Assembly: GCF_039528175.1 (NCBI RefSeq)
Contig: NZ_BAAALH010000002.1
Coordinates: 186,001-250,000, forward strand
Direction: 5' to 3'
DNA from: Citricoccus alkalitolerans
GTDB taxonomy: Bacteria; Actinomycetota; Actinomycetes; Actinomycetales; Micrococcaceae
DNA length: 64,000 nucleotides
The position numbers and the translations under genes were made by a program. Every line of letters starts with the position of its first letter. The first letter of the stretch is position 1. Below the pieces are notes generated by a model. The model was given only the letters and a program-made list of their open reading frames with translations. It searched no databases and had not been told where the DNA came from. Shown piece by piece: positions 31,419 to 39,677 of the stretch.

Positions 31419-32852
31419 CTACAGGTCCGCCAGCACCCCCACGGGATTCTCAAAGCAGTCCGCGACGAACCGCAGGAATCCCCCGGCTGTCCCGCCGTCA
31501 CAGATCCGGTGGTCGAAGACCAGGGAGAGCTGCATGACCTTGCGCACGGCCAGCTCGCCGTCCACCACCCAGGCCCGGTCGATGATCCGTCCCATCCCGA
31601 GGATCGCGACCTCCGGATGGTTGATGATCGCCGCGGAGCCGTCGGTGCCGAACACCCCGTAATTGTTGATCGTGAAGGTTCCACCGGACAGGTCCCGCGG
31701 GGTCCCCTTGCCGGAGCGAGCCAGCTCGGTCAACCGGCGCAACTCGGCATTTAGCTCCCGGGCGGTCATGGCGTGAGCCCCGCGGATCGCCGGAACCACG
31801 AGGCCGCGCTCGGTCTGCACCGCGAAGCCGAGGTTGATGCCGTCAAAGGACACGATCCGGTGCCCGCCCCCGCCGTCCTCCTCGAAGCGCCGCGCCAGCT
31901 CGGGATACCGCCCCAGGCCCGCCAGTGCGAAGCGCGAGGCAAAGGCCAGCAGCCCCGGCACCTCCTGGTCTCCGCGCGCCTTCAGTGAGGTCCGCAGCTC
32001 CAGCAGCGGGGTGACGTCCACGTCCACCCAGATCGTGGCCTCGGGGATCTCGCGGCGTGAGCGGCTCATGGCCGCGGCGGTCACCTTGCGCACCCCGGAG
32101 ACCTGCTCGACGCCGGCCACCCCCAGCCCCGTGCGCGGGTCCAGCTCCTCCGTGGGCTCCGGAGCCCACGATCCCCCACCGGCCGCAGCCGGCTCGGCAC
32201 CGTGCGTCTCTGCTGACACCGAAGGGGCAGAGGAGACCGATTCCGCTCCGGCGCCGGCCAGCACATCGGCTCGCATGATCAGGCCACCCGGCCCGGTCCC
32301 CCGCACAGCGGCGAGGTCCACCCCGTGTTCACGGGCCAGCCGCCGCACGAGGGGGTTGACCACCCGCGGGGCTGGGCGATACGGCTCAGGCGCCTCGGTC
32401 GGCGACTCTGCGGCCGGTGACGCGGCGGTCGACGACCCGACCACCGGAGCATTCGCGGCTGCCTTGCGCCGCCGGGTACGGCCGGTCGCGGCACCACCGG
32501 GGGTGCCGTAGCCGATCAGGACGTTGCCAGAGCCGGCGTCGTCCTCCTCCTCCGGCTTCACCCCAGCGCGCTCCTCCTCACGGTAGGACTGGGCGCCCTC
32601 GCCAGACACCACACCGTCCTCGACGGACACCAGGGGCTTGCCCACCTCCAATGTCGTCCCGGCCTCGGCGTGCAGCGTCGCCACGGTGCCGCCGAAAGGA
32701 CTGGGCACCTCGACGAGCGACTTGGCGGTCTCAACCTCGACGATCGGCTGGTCCACGGCCACGGTGTCTCCGGCGGCCACCAGCCACCGGATGATGTCAG
32801 CCTCGGTGAGGCCCTCTCCCAGGTCAGGGAGCAAGAAGGTGCGGATGGTCAT
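31419..32852 (-). CDS. bkdC: Branched-chain 2-oxoacid dehydrogenase E2 (dihydrolipoyl acyltransferase)
   Basis: A 477-residue E2 core subunit. Lipoyl domain at 1-80 with the lipoylated Lys in EVETAKSLVEV; acidic and Ala/Pro linkers; peripheral-subunit-binding domain NPLVRRLAREHGVDLAAV; catalytic domain ending with the active-site motif FDHRICDGGTAGGFLRF. GGAGG lies before the ATG, and the start is one base after the E1-beta stop. Accepts branched acyl groups from E1 and passes them to CoA in valine, leucine and isoleucine catabolism and branched fatty-acid priming. No E3 gene in the cluster. A pyruvate-type substrate is less likely given the E1 alpha/beta form. Confidence 0.93.
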   Translation of the reverse strand: MTIRTFLLPDLGEGLTEADIIRWLVAAGDTVAVDQPIVEVETAKSLVEVPSPFGGTVATLHAEAGTTLEVGKPLVSVEDGVVSGEGAQSYREEERAGVKPEEEDDAGSGNVLIGYGTPGGAATGRTRRRKAAANAPVVGSSTAASPAAESPTEAPEPYRPAPRVVNPLVRRLAREHGVDLAAVRGTGPGGLIMRADVLAGAGAESVSSAPSVSAETHGAEPAAAGGGSWAPEPTEELDPRTGLGVAGVEQVSGVRKVTAAAMSRSRREIPEATIWVDVDVTPLLELRTSLKARGDQEVPGLLAFASRFALAGLGRYPELARRFEEDGGGGHRIVSFDGINLGFAVQTERGLVVPAIRGAHAMTARELNAELRRLTELARSGKGTPRDLSGGTFTINNYGVFGTDGSAAIINHPEVAILGMGRIIDRAWVVDGELAVRKVMQLSLVFDHRICDGGTAGGFLRFVADCFENPVGVLADL

Positions 32853-32853
32853 G

Positions 32854-34014
32854 TCAGTCCTCCCACTGCAGCTCGTCCACGGCGTCCAGGATGCGGTCCA
32901 CCGAGGGCAGGAAATGGTGCTCCAGCTTCGGCGCCGGATAGGGGATGTCGAAGCCGGTGACCCGTAGTACAGGCGCGGCCAGGGAATGGAAGCAGCGCTG
33001 CTGCACGCGGGCGGCGATCTCCGCGGCCACAGAGGCGAAGCCGGTCTCCTCGGTGATGACCACGGCCCGGCCGGTCTTGGCCACAGAGGCGGCCACGGTG
33101 GCGTCGTCGAAGGGGACGATCGTGCGTACGTCCACCACCTCGAGTGAGCGCCCCTCCTCCTGGGCGGCGGCTGCCGCGGCCATCGCGGTGGGCAGGGACG
33201 GCCCATAGGCGATCAGGGTCGCATCGGTCCCGGTCCGCGCGACGGCGGCCCCGCCGGATTCCAGCGCGGCCCGCGGTCCGTCGCCGGCCTCATACTGCTT
33301 CTTCAAGGCGTCCAGGTCGACCCGGTCCTTGGCGAAGTACAGCTTCTTGGGCTCCATGAAGACCACCGGATCGTCCGAGTCGATGGCCGCCCGCAACAGC
33401 AGGTACGCGTCCGTCACGGTGGACGGGGTGACGACCTTGAGGCCCGGGGTGTGCGCGTAATAGCCTTCCGAGGAATCGCAGTGGTGCTCCACGCCGCCGA
33501 TGCCCCCGGCATACGGGATGCGGATGACGATGGGCATGGCCACGGCTCCCCGGGTGCGGTTGCGCATCTTCGCCACGTGCGAGGCGATCTGCTCGAAGGC
33601 CGGATAGGCGAAGGCGTCGAACTGCATCTCGATCACCGGCCGCATGCCGTTGATCGCCATGCCCACCGACATGCCCGCGATCCCGGACTCCGCCAGCGGG
33701 GTGTCGAAGCACCGCTCCGTCCCGAAGCGGGCAGCCAGCCCGTCCGTGATGCGGAAGACACCGCCGAGGGTGCCCACGTCCTCGCCGAACACCACGACGC
33801 CGGCATCGGCAGCGAGCGCATCGGCCAGGGCCGCATTGAGGGCCTTGGCCATCGTCACCGGCCCCGGAGGGACCGGGGTCACGGGGGACTCGGGGCGCGG
33901 GCCGGGGACGCCCGCTCCGCCGGCCCGGGTGGTGGACTCACGGGCCGCGTCCACGGCGGTTTCCACGGTATCGATTGAACCGGAGTCAGAGCCGGTGGTC
34001 TGGCGGGTGGTCAT
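32854..34014 (-). CDS. bkdB: 2-oxoacid dehydrogenase E1 component, beta subunit
   Basis: TPP-dependent E1 beta subunit, 386 residues. The core begins at VTMAKALNAALADAL (residue 53) and shows VVVFGEDVGTLGGVFRITDGL, CDSSEGYYAHTPGLKVV and the C-terminal ITEETGFASVAAEIAARV. The first 52 residues are an unusual Ser/Thr/Pro/Gly-rich extension; they are kept because the ATG at 34014 overlaps the E1-alpha stop (ATGA), though ATG 33852 at the core could be a second start. Confidence 0.93.
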   Translation of the reverse strand: MTTRQTTGSDSGSIDTVETAVDAARESTTRAGGAGVPGPRPESPVTPVPPGPVTMAKALNAALADALAADAGVVVFGEDVGTLGGVFRITDGLAARFGTERCFDTPLAESGIAGMSVGMAINGMRPVIEMQFDAFAYPAFEQIASHVAKMRNRTRGAVAMPIVIRIPYAGGIGGVEHHCDSSEGYYAHTPGLKVVTPSTVTDAYLLLRAAIDSDDPVVFMEPKKLYFAKDRVDLDALKKQYEAGDGPRAALESGGAAVARTGTDATLIAYGPSLPTAMAAAAAAQEEGRSLEVVDVRTIVPFDDATVAASVAKTGRAVVITEETGFASVAAEIAARVQQRCFHSLAAPVLRVTGFDIPYPAPKLEHHFLPSVDRILDAVDELQWED

Positions 34015-35171
34015 GATGCCTCCTCGCGGGCGAGTTCCTCGGACAGCTGGGCGGACTGCTCGGTCAGTTGCGGGGTGGGGACGGTGAAGACGTGCGCGAA
34101 GAGATCCTGGGGGTCCGGGGTCACGTCCTGGTTGAGACCGTCCCGCAGCTCCGCGGCGACCTCCTCGGCCTCCTGCTCGAAGCGCGCTTGGAGCTCGTCG
34201 GCCAGCAGGCCGCGATCGGTCAGGTAGGCACGCATCCGCTTCACCGGGTCCTTGGCCAGCCATTCCTGCACCTCGGCGTCCTCGCGGTACCGCGTGGCGT
34301 CGTCGGCGTTGGTGTGGGCCTGGATCCGGTAGGTCTGCGCCTCGACCAGCAGCGGGCCCGCACCGCCGCGCACGAGCCGTACTCCGCGCTCCAGGACGGC
34401 GAGGAGCGCGACGAGGTCATTGCCGTCCACGCGCTCCCCCGCCATCCCGTATCCAACAGCTTTGTGAGCCAGCGACGGCGCCACCGTCTGGCGGGCCAGT
34501 GGCACGGAGATGGCGTACTGGTTGTTCTGGACGAAGAAGATCACCGGCAGGTGGAAGACGGCCGCGAAGTTCAGCGCCTCATGGAAGTCGCCCTCACTGG
34601 TGGCCCCGTCCCCGCACAGGGCCACCACGACGGTGTCCTCGCCGCGCAGTCTCGCGGCATGCGCGGCCCCGACAGCATGCAGCAACTGGGTGGTCAACGG
34701 GGTGGACTGGATGCCGACCTTGTGCTCTCCCGGATCGTAGCCCCCGTGCCAGTCGCCGCGGAAGACCGTCATGGCCTCTACGGGCGGGACCCCGCGGGAG
34801 ATCACGGCCACGGTGTCCCGGTAGGTGGGGAACAGCCAGTCGCCCTCCTCCAGGCACGCCGCGACGGCGACCTGGCAGGCCTCCTGGCCGTGGCTGGAGG
34901 GGTAGACCGCCATCCGGCCCTGACGCACCAACGCGGAGTTCTGGTCATTGATGCGACGGCCCACCACGAGGCGGCGGTACGCCTCCAGCAGGTCCTCGTC
35001 AGCCGGGACAGGGTAGTCGTGTCCCGGTTCCGGGCTCGGTCCGGTGCCCCGGAGCCTGCCCTCCGGGTCCACCATCTGGATCAGGTCACGGGCGGGCAGC
35101 ATGTAGTCCTCCGGCGTGATGCCGAAACTGCGGGCTGCATCGGTGATGCCGGTGCGGGTGTCCTCGCTCAT
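34011..35171 (-). CDS. bkdA: 2-oxoacid dehydrogenase E1 component, alpha subunit
   Basis: TPP-binding E1 alpha subunit, 386 residues, decarboxylating branched-chain 2-oxoacids. The thiamine diphosphate motif runs from LCGDGATSEGDFHEALNFAA to FVQNNQYAIS. The N-terminal part has the family segment YRRLVVGRRINDQNSALVRQGRMAV. GGAGG lies 4 bases before ATG 35171. First gene of the bkdABC operon; divergent from an Lrp/AsnC regulator gene. Confidence 0.94.
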   Translation of the reverse strand: MSEDTRTGITDAARSFGITPEDYMLPARDLIQMVDPEGRLRGTGPSPEPGHDYPVPADEDLLEAYRRLVVGRRINDQNSALVRQGRMAVYPSSHGQEACQVAVAACLEEGDWLFPTYRDTVAVISRGVPPVEAMTVFRGDWHGGYDPGEHKVGIQSTPLTTQLLHAVGAAHAARLRGEDTVVVALCGDGATSEGDFHEALNFAAVFHLPVIFFVQNNQYAISVPLARQTVAPSLAHKAVGYGMAGERVDGNDLVALLAVLERGVRLVRGGAGPLLVEAQTYRIQAHTNADDATRYREDAEVQEWLAKDPVKRMRAYLTDRGLLADELQARFEQEAEEVAAELRDGLNQDVTPDPQDLFAHVFTVPTPQLTEQSAQLSEELAREEAS

Positions 35172-35219
35172 CGTTCCTCCTGGGCCGTTGAGTACCGGGC
35201 CGTGTTCCACGTCACTGCG

Positions 35220-35238
35220 GTAGTCACTTTGTACTCAC
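35220..35238. promoter_or_regulatory. Direct repeat in the bkd/asnC divergent region
   Basis: GTAGTCAC (35220-35227) and GTACTCAC (35231-35238) are near-identical octamers 11 bases apart, one helical turn. They lie about 50 bases upstream of bkdA in the 189-bp region shared with the Lrp/AsnC gene. Lrp-type proteins often bind repeated half-sites in phase, so this is a candidate operator. Confidence 0.35.
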
Positions 35239-35360
35239 CAGTGTGGATCCAGCCGAGAGTTCGTCGCCGCCATAGGCGGGGACTGTAGACGAATGGAGAG
35301 AATTGCCTATTCTGGTGGATGTTCTGCAACAGCACGCCGTTTCTATGAGGGAGGGATTCC

Positions 35361-35810
35361 ATGGGCCCCACGCCCGCATCGATCGACCCAGTGGATGAGC
35401 AGATCCTGGCCGAGCTCACGAGGGACGGCCGGCAGTCGGTGACCGCCCTGGCCCAAAGGGTCCACATCTCTCGCGCACATGCCTACGCCAGGATTAACCG
35501 ACTGCAGCAGGACGGCGTCATCACGCGTTACAGCGCGGTGGTGGATCCGGTCCGTGCAGGCCTGCGATCTTCGGCCTACGTCACGCTGAAGCTGCGCCAG
35601 CACGGCTGGCGGGAGGTCAGGGAGACCCTCGCGAAGATCCCCGAGGTCTACCACGTCAGCCTCGTGGGCGGGAACTTCGACGTCCTGCTGCTGGTCCGGG
35701 CGCGCGACAACCTGGACTTGCGCCGAGTGGTCTTCGATCACATCCAGCCGCTGCCTGCGGTCCTGGACACGCAGACCTTCGTGATCTTCGAGGACGCGGA
35801 CACCCGGTAG
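35361..35810 (+). CDS. Lrp/AsnC family regulator, likely bkd regulator
   Basis: A 149-residue feast/famine regulator. Helix-turn-helix at about 10-55 (IDPVDEQILAELTRDGRQSV, HISRAHAYARINRLQQDGVI), then the ligand-binding RAM domain (VYHVSLVGGNFDVLLLVRARD). GGAGG lies 6 bases before the ATG. Divergent from bkdABC, so branched-chain amino acids are the likely effectors, as for BkdR-type proteins; this is inference from position. Confidence 0.9.
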   Translation: MGPTPASIDPVDEQILAELTRDGRQSVTALAQRVHISRAHAYARINRLQQDGVITRYSAVVDPVRAGLRSSAYVTLKLRQHGWREVRETLAKIPEVYHVSLVGGNFDVLLLVRARDNLDLRRVVFDHIQPLPAVLDTQTFVIFEDADTR

Positions 35811-35878
35811 AGCGCCGCCTCAGAACCCTGTCCCCTGGGTCACAGCACGACTCAAAGCGGTGGTGGCCTAGGGGGGGG

Positions 35879-36682
35879 TCAGCGGGGCGCGGGTGTGCTG
35901 GCGACTCCCTGGAAAACGGGCCGGCGCTTCTCCTGGAACGCGGCGAATCCCTCGGCGTAGTCGGCCATGCCGCACAGGTCGGCCTGGGCCTGGTTCTCCT
36001 GGGCCACCGATTCCCACAGGCCGAGACGCTGATCGCGTACCTGGGCCACCAACTCCTTGGAGGCCAGGAACGCCGCGGTCGCCCCGGAAGCAACCTTCGC
36101 GACGATGCCGCGCGTGTCCTCCAGCAGACTCTCGGCGGGCAGGGCCCGGGAGAACAGTCCGGAGGCTACGGCCTCGGTACCGCTAATCAGCTCCGCGGTG
36201 TAGATGAGGTCCAGCGTCCGATGGGCGCCTAGCCGCTCGGTGAACAGCCAGTGGCCGCCGGAGTCCAGCGTGGCCCCCAGGTTGGCGAACGGCGAGCCGA
36301 TCTTGGCGTTCTCGGCCACGTAGACCACGTCGGTGGCGATCGCCAGCCCGAGCCCGACGCCGAGGCAGGCGCCCTGCACCGCAGCGAAGGTCGGTGCCGG
36401 GAAGGCGCTCATCTTCTGCAACAGCGGGGTCACCCTTCCTCCGAGGTAGCCCAGGACGTCGTCGTCGGCCGGGGTGACCCCGGAGATGTCCCGTCCCGCG
36501 CAGAAACCGCGGCCCTCGCCGCGCAGCAGCAGGGCGCGCACCTCACCGCGCGAGGCGGCGGCAGCGGCGTCGTCGTAGGCCTTCTCGAGGTCCGCGAGCG
36601 CCTCGGCGTTGAGGGCATTCATCTTCTCCGGGGCGTTGAGGACGACCTCGGCGATCCCATCGGCCAGGTTCAGTTCGATCAT
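35879..36682 (-). CDS. paaG: Enoyl-CoA hydratase/isomerase, PaaG-like
   Basis: A 267-residue crotonase-fold enzyme, last gene of the paaABCDE operon (10 bp after paaE). The oxyanion-hole segment is GRGFCAGRDISGV and AAVQGACLGVGLGLAIATDV. At the catalytic position it reads NLGATLDSGGHW, keeping an Asp as in PaaG isomerases (which convert ring-1,2-epoxyphenylacetyl-CoA to the oxepin) rather than the hydratase Glu pair. AGGAGG lies 6 bases before the ATG. Symbol based on position and this residue; moderate certainty between PaaG and PaaF. Confidence 0.75.
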   Translation of the reverse strand: MIELNLADGIAEVVLNAPEKMNALNAEALADLEKAYDDAAAAASRGEVRALLLRGEGRGFCAGRDISGVTPADDDVLGYLGGRVTPLLQKMSAFPAPTFAAVQGACLGVGLGLAIATDVVYVAENAKIGSPFANLGATLDSGGHWLFTERLGAHRTLDLIYTAELISGTEAVASGLFSRALPAESLLEDTRGIVAKVASGATAAFLASKELVAQVRDQRLGLWESVAQENQAQADLCGMADYAEGFAAFQEKRRPVFQGVASTPAPR

Positions 36683-36692
36683 GCGGTTCCTC

Positions 36693-37868
36693 CTAGGCGT
36701 CGTAGTTGACGACGAGCGTGTCCGAGGTGGGGTGGGACTGGCAGGTCAGCACATAGCCCTTCTCCACCTCGTCCGGTTCGAGCGCGTAGTTCTCATCCAT
36801 CTCCACGGTGCCCTCGACCACCTTGGCCCGGCACGTGCCGCACACGCCGCCAGCGCAGGCGAAGGGGACGTCCTGCCGGACCCGCAGAGCGGCATTGAGC
36901 ACCGACTCGCGCTGGCCCTTGGGGGTCTTCACCTCGCCCTGCAGGCCGTCCAGGGTGAACGAGATCTGGATGTTCTCCCCGGCCTCGTCCACCTCCACGG
37001 GACGGCCGATGTTGCCCTCCGGGCGGCCCTGCTTCGGGTCCCCCGTGGTGAACAGCTCGTAGCGGACCTTACCCGCGTCCACGTCCAGGGCGGTCAGCTC
37101 GTCCCGGACCAGCTGCACCAGTTCGAACGGGCCGCAGAGGAACCATTCATCCACCGTCTCCGGACGCATCACGGTGGACAACAGCGTGGAGAGCTTCTCG
37201 TGGTCGATCCGGCCGGACAGCAGCGGTGAGATCCGCTGTTCCCGGGTCAGGATGTGGTGCAGGGCGAAACGGGAGGGGTAGCGGTCTTTGAGGTCGGCCA
37301 GCTCCTCAAGGAACATCACGTCCATGGCGGCCCGGTTGGAGTACACCAGGTCGAACCGGACCTGGTCGTTGGAGGCCAGCACGGTCCGGGCGATGGCAAT
37401 GACCGGGGTGATGCCGGATCCGGCGGCCACCGCGACGAAGGAGTGCTCGGTGTCCGTGTCGATCGTCTCCGGATCGTTCAGCTCGGTCATCCGGTGCTGG
37501 GAGATGAACGCGCCGGCGGGGCTCATCACGTCAATGGTGTCCCCCACCACCAGGTGCTCATTGGCCCAGCTGGAGAAGAGCCCGCCGAGGTCCCGCTTGA
37601 TGGCCACCCGGATCTCTCCGGGCCTCGGCTCGGCGCAGATCGAGTAACTGCGGCGCACCTCGTGCGGTGTGCCGTCCTCGCCCGGCAACTCCTTGCGCAG
37701 GGCCACGTACTGGCCGGCCGCGTAGTCGTAGTCGTCCACCAGTTCCTCGGGCACCGCGAACGTGACCTCGACGGCGTCGGCGGTGAGGCGGCGGACGCCG
37801 GCCACCTCGAGCGGGTGGAAGGTGGCGCGGCGGCGTGCGGGGACGGTTGCAGTGGCGGTAGCGGTCAT
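36693..37868 (-). CDS. paaE: Phenylacetyl-CoA epoxidase, reductase subunit
   Basis: NADPH-dependent iron-sulfur flavoprotein that supplies electrons to the PaaABC epoxidase, 391 residues. FAD domain (EVRRSYSICAEPRPGEIRVAIK), NAD(P) domain (FVAVAAGSGITPVIAIARTVL, CGPFELVQLV) and a C-terminal plant-type 2Fe-2S domain with CAGGVCGTCRAKVVEG and a fourth Cys in YVLTCQSHP. The ATG overlaps the paaD stop by 4 bases. Confidence 0.95.
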   Translation of the reverse strand: MTATATATVPARRRATFHPLEVAGVRRLTADAVEVTFAVPEELVDDYDYAAGQYVALRKELPGEDGTPHEVRRSYSICAEPRPGEIRVAIKRDLGGLFSSWANEHLVVGDTIDVMSPAGAFISQHRMTELNDPETIDTDTEHSFVAVAAGSGITPVIAIARTVLASNDQVRFDLVYSNRAAMDVMFLEELADLKDRYPSRFALHHILTREQRISPLLSGRIDHEKLSTLLSTVMRPETVDEWFLCGPFELVQLVRDELTALDVDAGKVRYELFTTGDPKQGRPEGNIGRPVEVDEAGENIQISFTLDGLQGEVKTPKGQRESVLNAALRVRQDVPFACAGGVCGTCRAKVVEGTVEMDENYALEPDEVEKGYVLTCQSHPTSDTLVVNYDA

Positions 37869-38395
37869 GAGAGCACCTTGAAGTAGTCGAAGGGTTCCAG
37901 ACAGTCCCGGCAGGAGTACAGGGCCTTGCAGGAGGTGGAACCGAAGCGGGCGAGTTCGCGGGTGTTCAGCGAATGGCAGTGCGGGCACTTCACCGCCAGG
38001 CCGAGGGTCACAGTGCCCCGGTGGCCGGTCCCGGTGGGCGGGGCGATGCCGTACTCCTCCAGCTTGGCCTTGCCCGCGTCCGTCATCCAGTCGGTGGACC
38101 AGGCCGGGGACAGCACCAGGTCCACGCGGACCGTCCCGTAGCCGGCCACGGCGAACTCGTGCTCAAGGTCCTGCCGAATGGCATCCATGGCCGGGCACCC
38201 CGAATAGGTCGGGGTGATGGTCACGACGACGGCGCCGTCACCGTCCTGCTGGACGTCCCGCAGGATGCCCAGGTCGGCGATGGTCAGCACGGGGATCTCC
38301 GGGTCCGTGACCCGGGCCGCGATGCGGTGGAGCCGGTCACCCTCCGCGGCGCGCTCAGTGGCCGTTTTGGTGGCTTCTGTGGTGGTGGGTGTCAT
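37865..38395 (-). CDS. paaD: Phenylacetate degradation protein PaaD
   Basis: A 176-residue MIP18/DUF59-type protein thought to help assemble the iron-sulfur or metal centres of the epoxidase. N-terminal domain VTDPEIPVLTIADLGILRDV with TYSGCPAMDAIR; C-terminal zinc-binding-like motif CPHCHSLNT and CKALYSCRDC. It lies 17 bp after paaC and overlaps paaE. Confidence 0.94.
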   Translation of the reverse strand: MTPTTTEATKTATERAAEGDRLHRIAARVTDPEIPVLTIADLGILRDVQQDGDGAVVVTITPTYSGCPAMDAIRQDLEHEFAVAGYGTVRVDLVLSPAWSTDWMTDAGKAKLEEYGIAPPTGTGHRGTVTLGLAVKCPHCHSLNTRELARFGSTSCKALYSCRDCLEPFDYFKVLS

Positions 38396-38412
38396 GGTGG
38401 TCCTCCTGACGT

Positions 38413-39312
38413 CTACCAGGTGGCGCCGGGATGTTTGCGGGCGAGCACCTGCATCTCGGCGAGGATGTATCCCAGGTGCTCGGAGTGTTCACCACGGCGG
38501 CCCAGGCACAGGGCGGCGGGCACCTCCGGGACGGCCAATTCGGACCGGTCGAGGATATCCCGCAGCCGGTCCTTCCACTCCGCACGCAAGGCGGAGGGGC
38601 GCACGGCGATGCCTTCGAGCTCGTCGTGCAACGGTTCGTCTTGGAACAGTTCGTCGGTGTAGGGCCAGAGCTTCCCCAGGGCAGCACGCATCCGACGGGC
38701 CGACTCCTCGGTGCCCCGCCCCAGGCGCAGAGTCCACAGCTCGGCGTGCTCCAGGTGGTAGTCGACCTCCTTGAGCGCTTTGGCGGAGATGGCGGAGATG
38801 GTCTCGTCCGGCGAGTGCACCAGCCGGGCGTAAAGCTGGTGCTGGTAGAGCGCCATGAACAGACCGCGCACCATCGTCTCGGCGAAATCGCCGTTGGGCT
38901 GCTCGACCAGGTGCAGGGAGGTGAATTCCTCCTCCTCGCGAAAGTAGGCCAGGTCGTCCTCCGTCTGGCCCCAGGCCTTTCCGGCATAGCTGAGGAAGGA
39001 GCGAGCATGGCCCAGCTGATCGAGGGCGATGTTGCCCAGGGCCACATCCTCCTCCAGTTCGGGCCCACGCGAGATCCAGTGTGAGAGCCGCTGGGCGAGG
39101 ATCAGCGCATCGTCGCCCAGGTGGAGCGCATACCGGGCGACGGCGTCATCGGAGGGTGCCGCCTGCTGCAGGGCGATGTCCTCCGGACGCAGTGCATTAC
39201 CGGGCGTGACCCTCGTGGCCGATGCCGCTGCGTCGCCGAAGCTGTCGAGGCTGTGGTCCGGCAGCTGGTCGGCTGTCTGGCTGGTCGCCTGATGGGTGGA
39301 CGTGCCGCTCAC
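38413..39312 (-). CDS. paaC: Phenylacetyl-CoA epoxidase, structural subunit PaaC
   Basis: Ferritin-like non-catalytic partner of PaaA, 299 residues. Helical motifs ALILAQRLSHWISRGPELEE, NIALDQLGHARSFLSYAGKA and LKEVDYHLEHAELWTLRLG are typical. An N-terminal Ser/Thr/Gln-rich extension of about 45 residues is longer than usual. The GTG start at 39312 overlaps the paaB stop (GTGA). Confidence 0.94.
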   Translation of the reverse strand: MSGTSTHQATSQTADQLPDHSLDSFGDAAASATRVTPGNALRPEDIALQQAAPSDDAVARYALHLGDDALILAQRLSHWISRGPELEEDVALGNIALDQLGHARSFLSYAGKAWGQTEDDLAYFREEEEFTSLHLVEQPNGDFAETMVRGLFMALYQHQLYARLVHSPDETISAISAKALKEVDYHLEHAELWTLRLGRGTEESARRMRAALGKLWPYTDELFQDEPLHDELEGIAVRPSALRAEWKDRLRDILDRSELAVPEVPAALCLGRRGEHSEHLGYILAEMQVLARKHPGATW

Positions 39313-39677
39313 AGGTGCTTCACCCCTTCGCTCTCCTTGTAGTAGGTGGCGTGCCGGTAGTCCTTGCCTTGCGGCGATTCGAACATCATGTCCTTGGCAT
39401 CCGGATCCGAGGTGGTGATGTCCGTGGAGCGGACCACCCAGAGGGAGACGCCCTCGTTGCGCCGGGTGTAGAGATCGCGCGCGTTGCGGACCGCCATCTC
39501 CGCATCCGGGGCATGGAGCGAACCGGCATGCACATGGGACAGGCCCCGAGACGAGCGCACGAAGACCTCCCAGAGCGGCCAGCCGGCCGACGTCGAGGGC
39601 TTCTGCCCCCCGGGGCCGGGCTGGGTGTTCTGGTTGTCCTGATTGTCCTGGCCGATCACAGTGCTGCTCATGGTCAT
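39309..39677 (-). CDS. paaB: Phenylacetyl-CoA epoxidase subunit PaaB
   Basis: Small subunit that stabilises the PaaAC complex, 122 residues. The conserved core WPLWEVFVRSSRGLSHVHAG to RRNEGVSLWVVRSTDI is intact. The first 30 residues are a low-complexity Gln/Asn/Asp stretch (QDNQDNQNTQ), probably disordered. ATG 39677 overlaps the paaA stop (ATGA); ATG 39671 is an alternative. Confidence 0.95.
   Translation of the reverse strand: MTMSSTVIGQDNQDNQNTQPGPGGQKPSTSAGWPLWEVFVRSSRGLSHVHAGSLHAPDAEMAVRNARDLYTRRNEGVSLWVVRSTDITTSDPDAKDMMFESPQGKDYRHATYYKESEGVKHL

Noticed and set aside
35811..35878. Possible terminator between the Lrp/AsnC gene and paaG-like gene
   Set aside because: G-rich end but no convincing inverted repeat.
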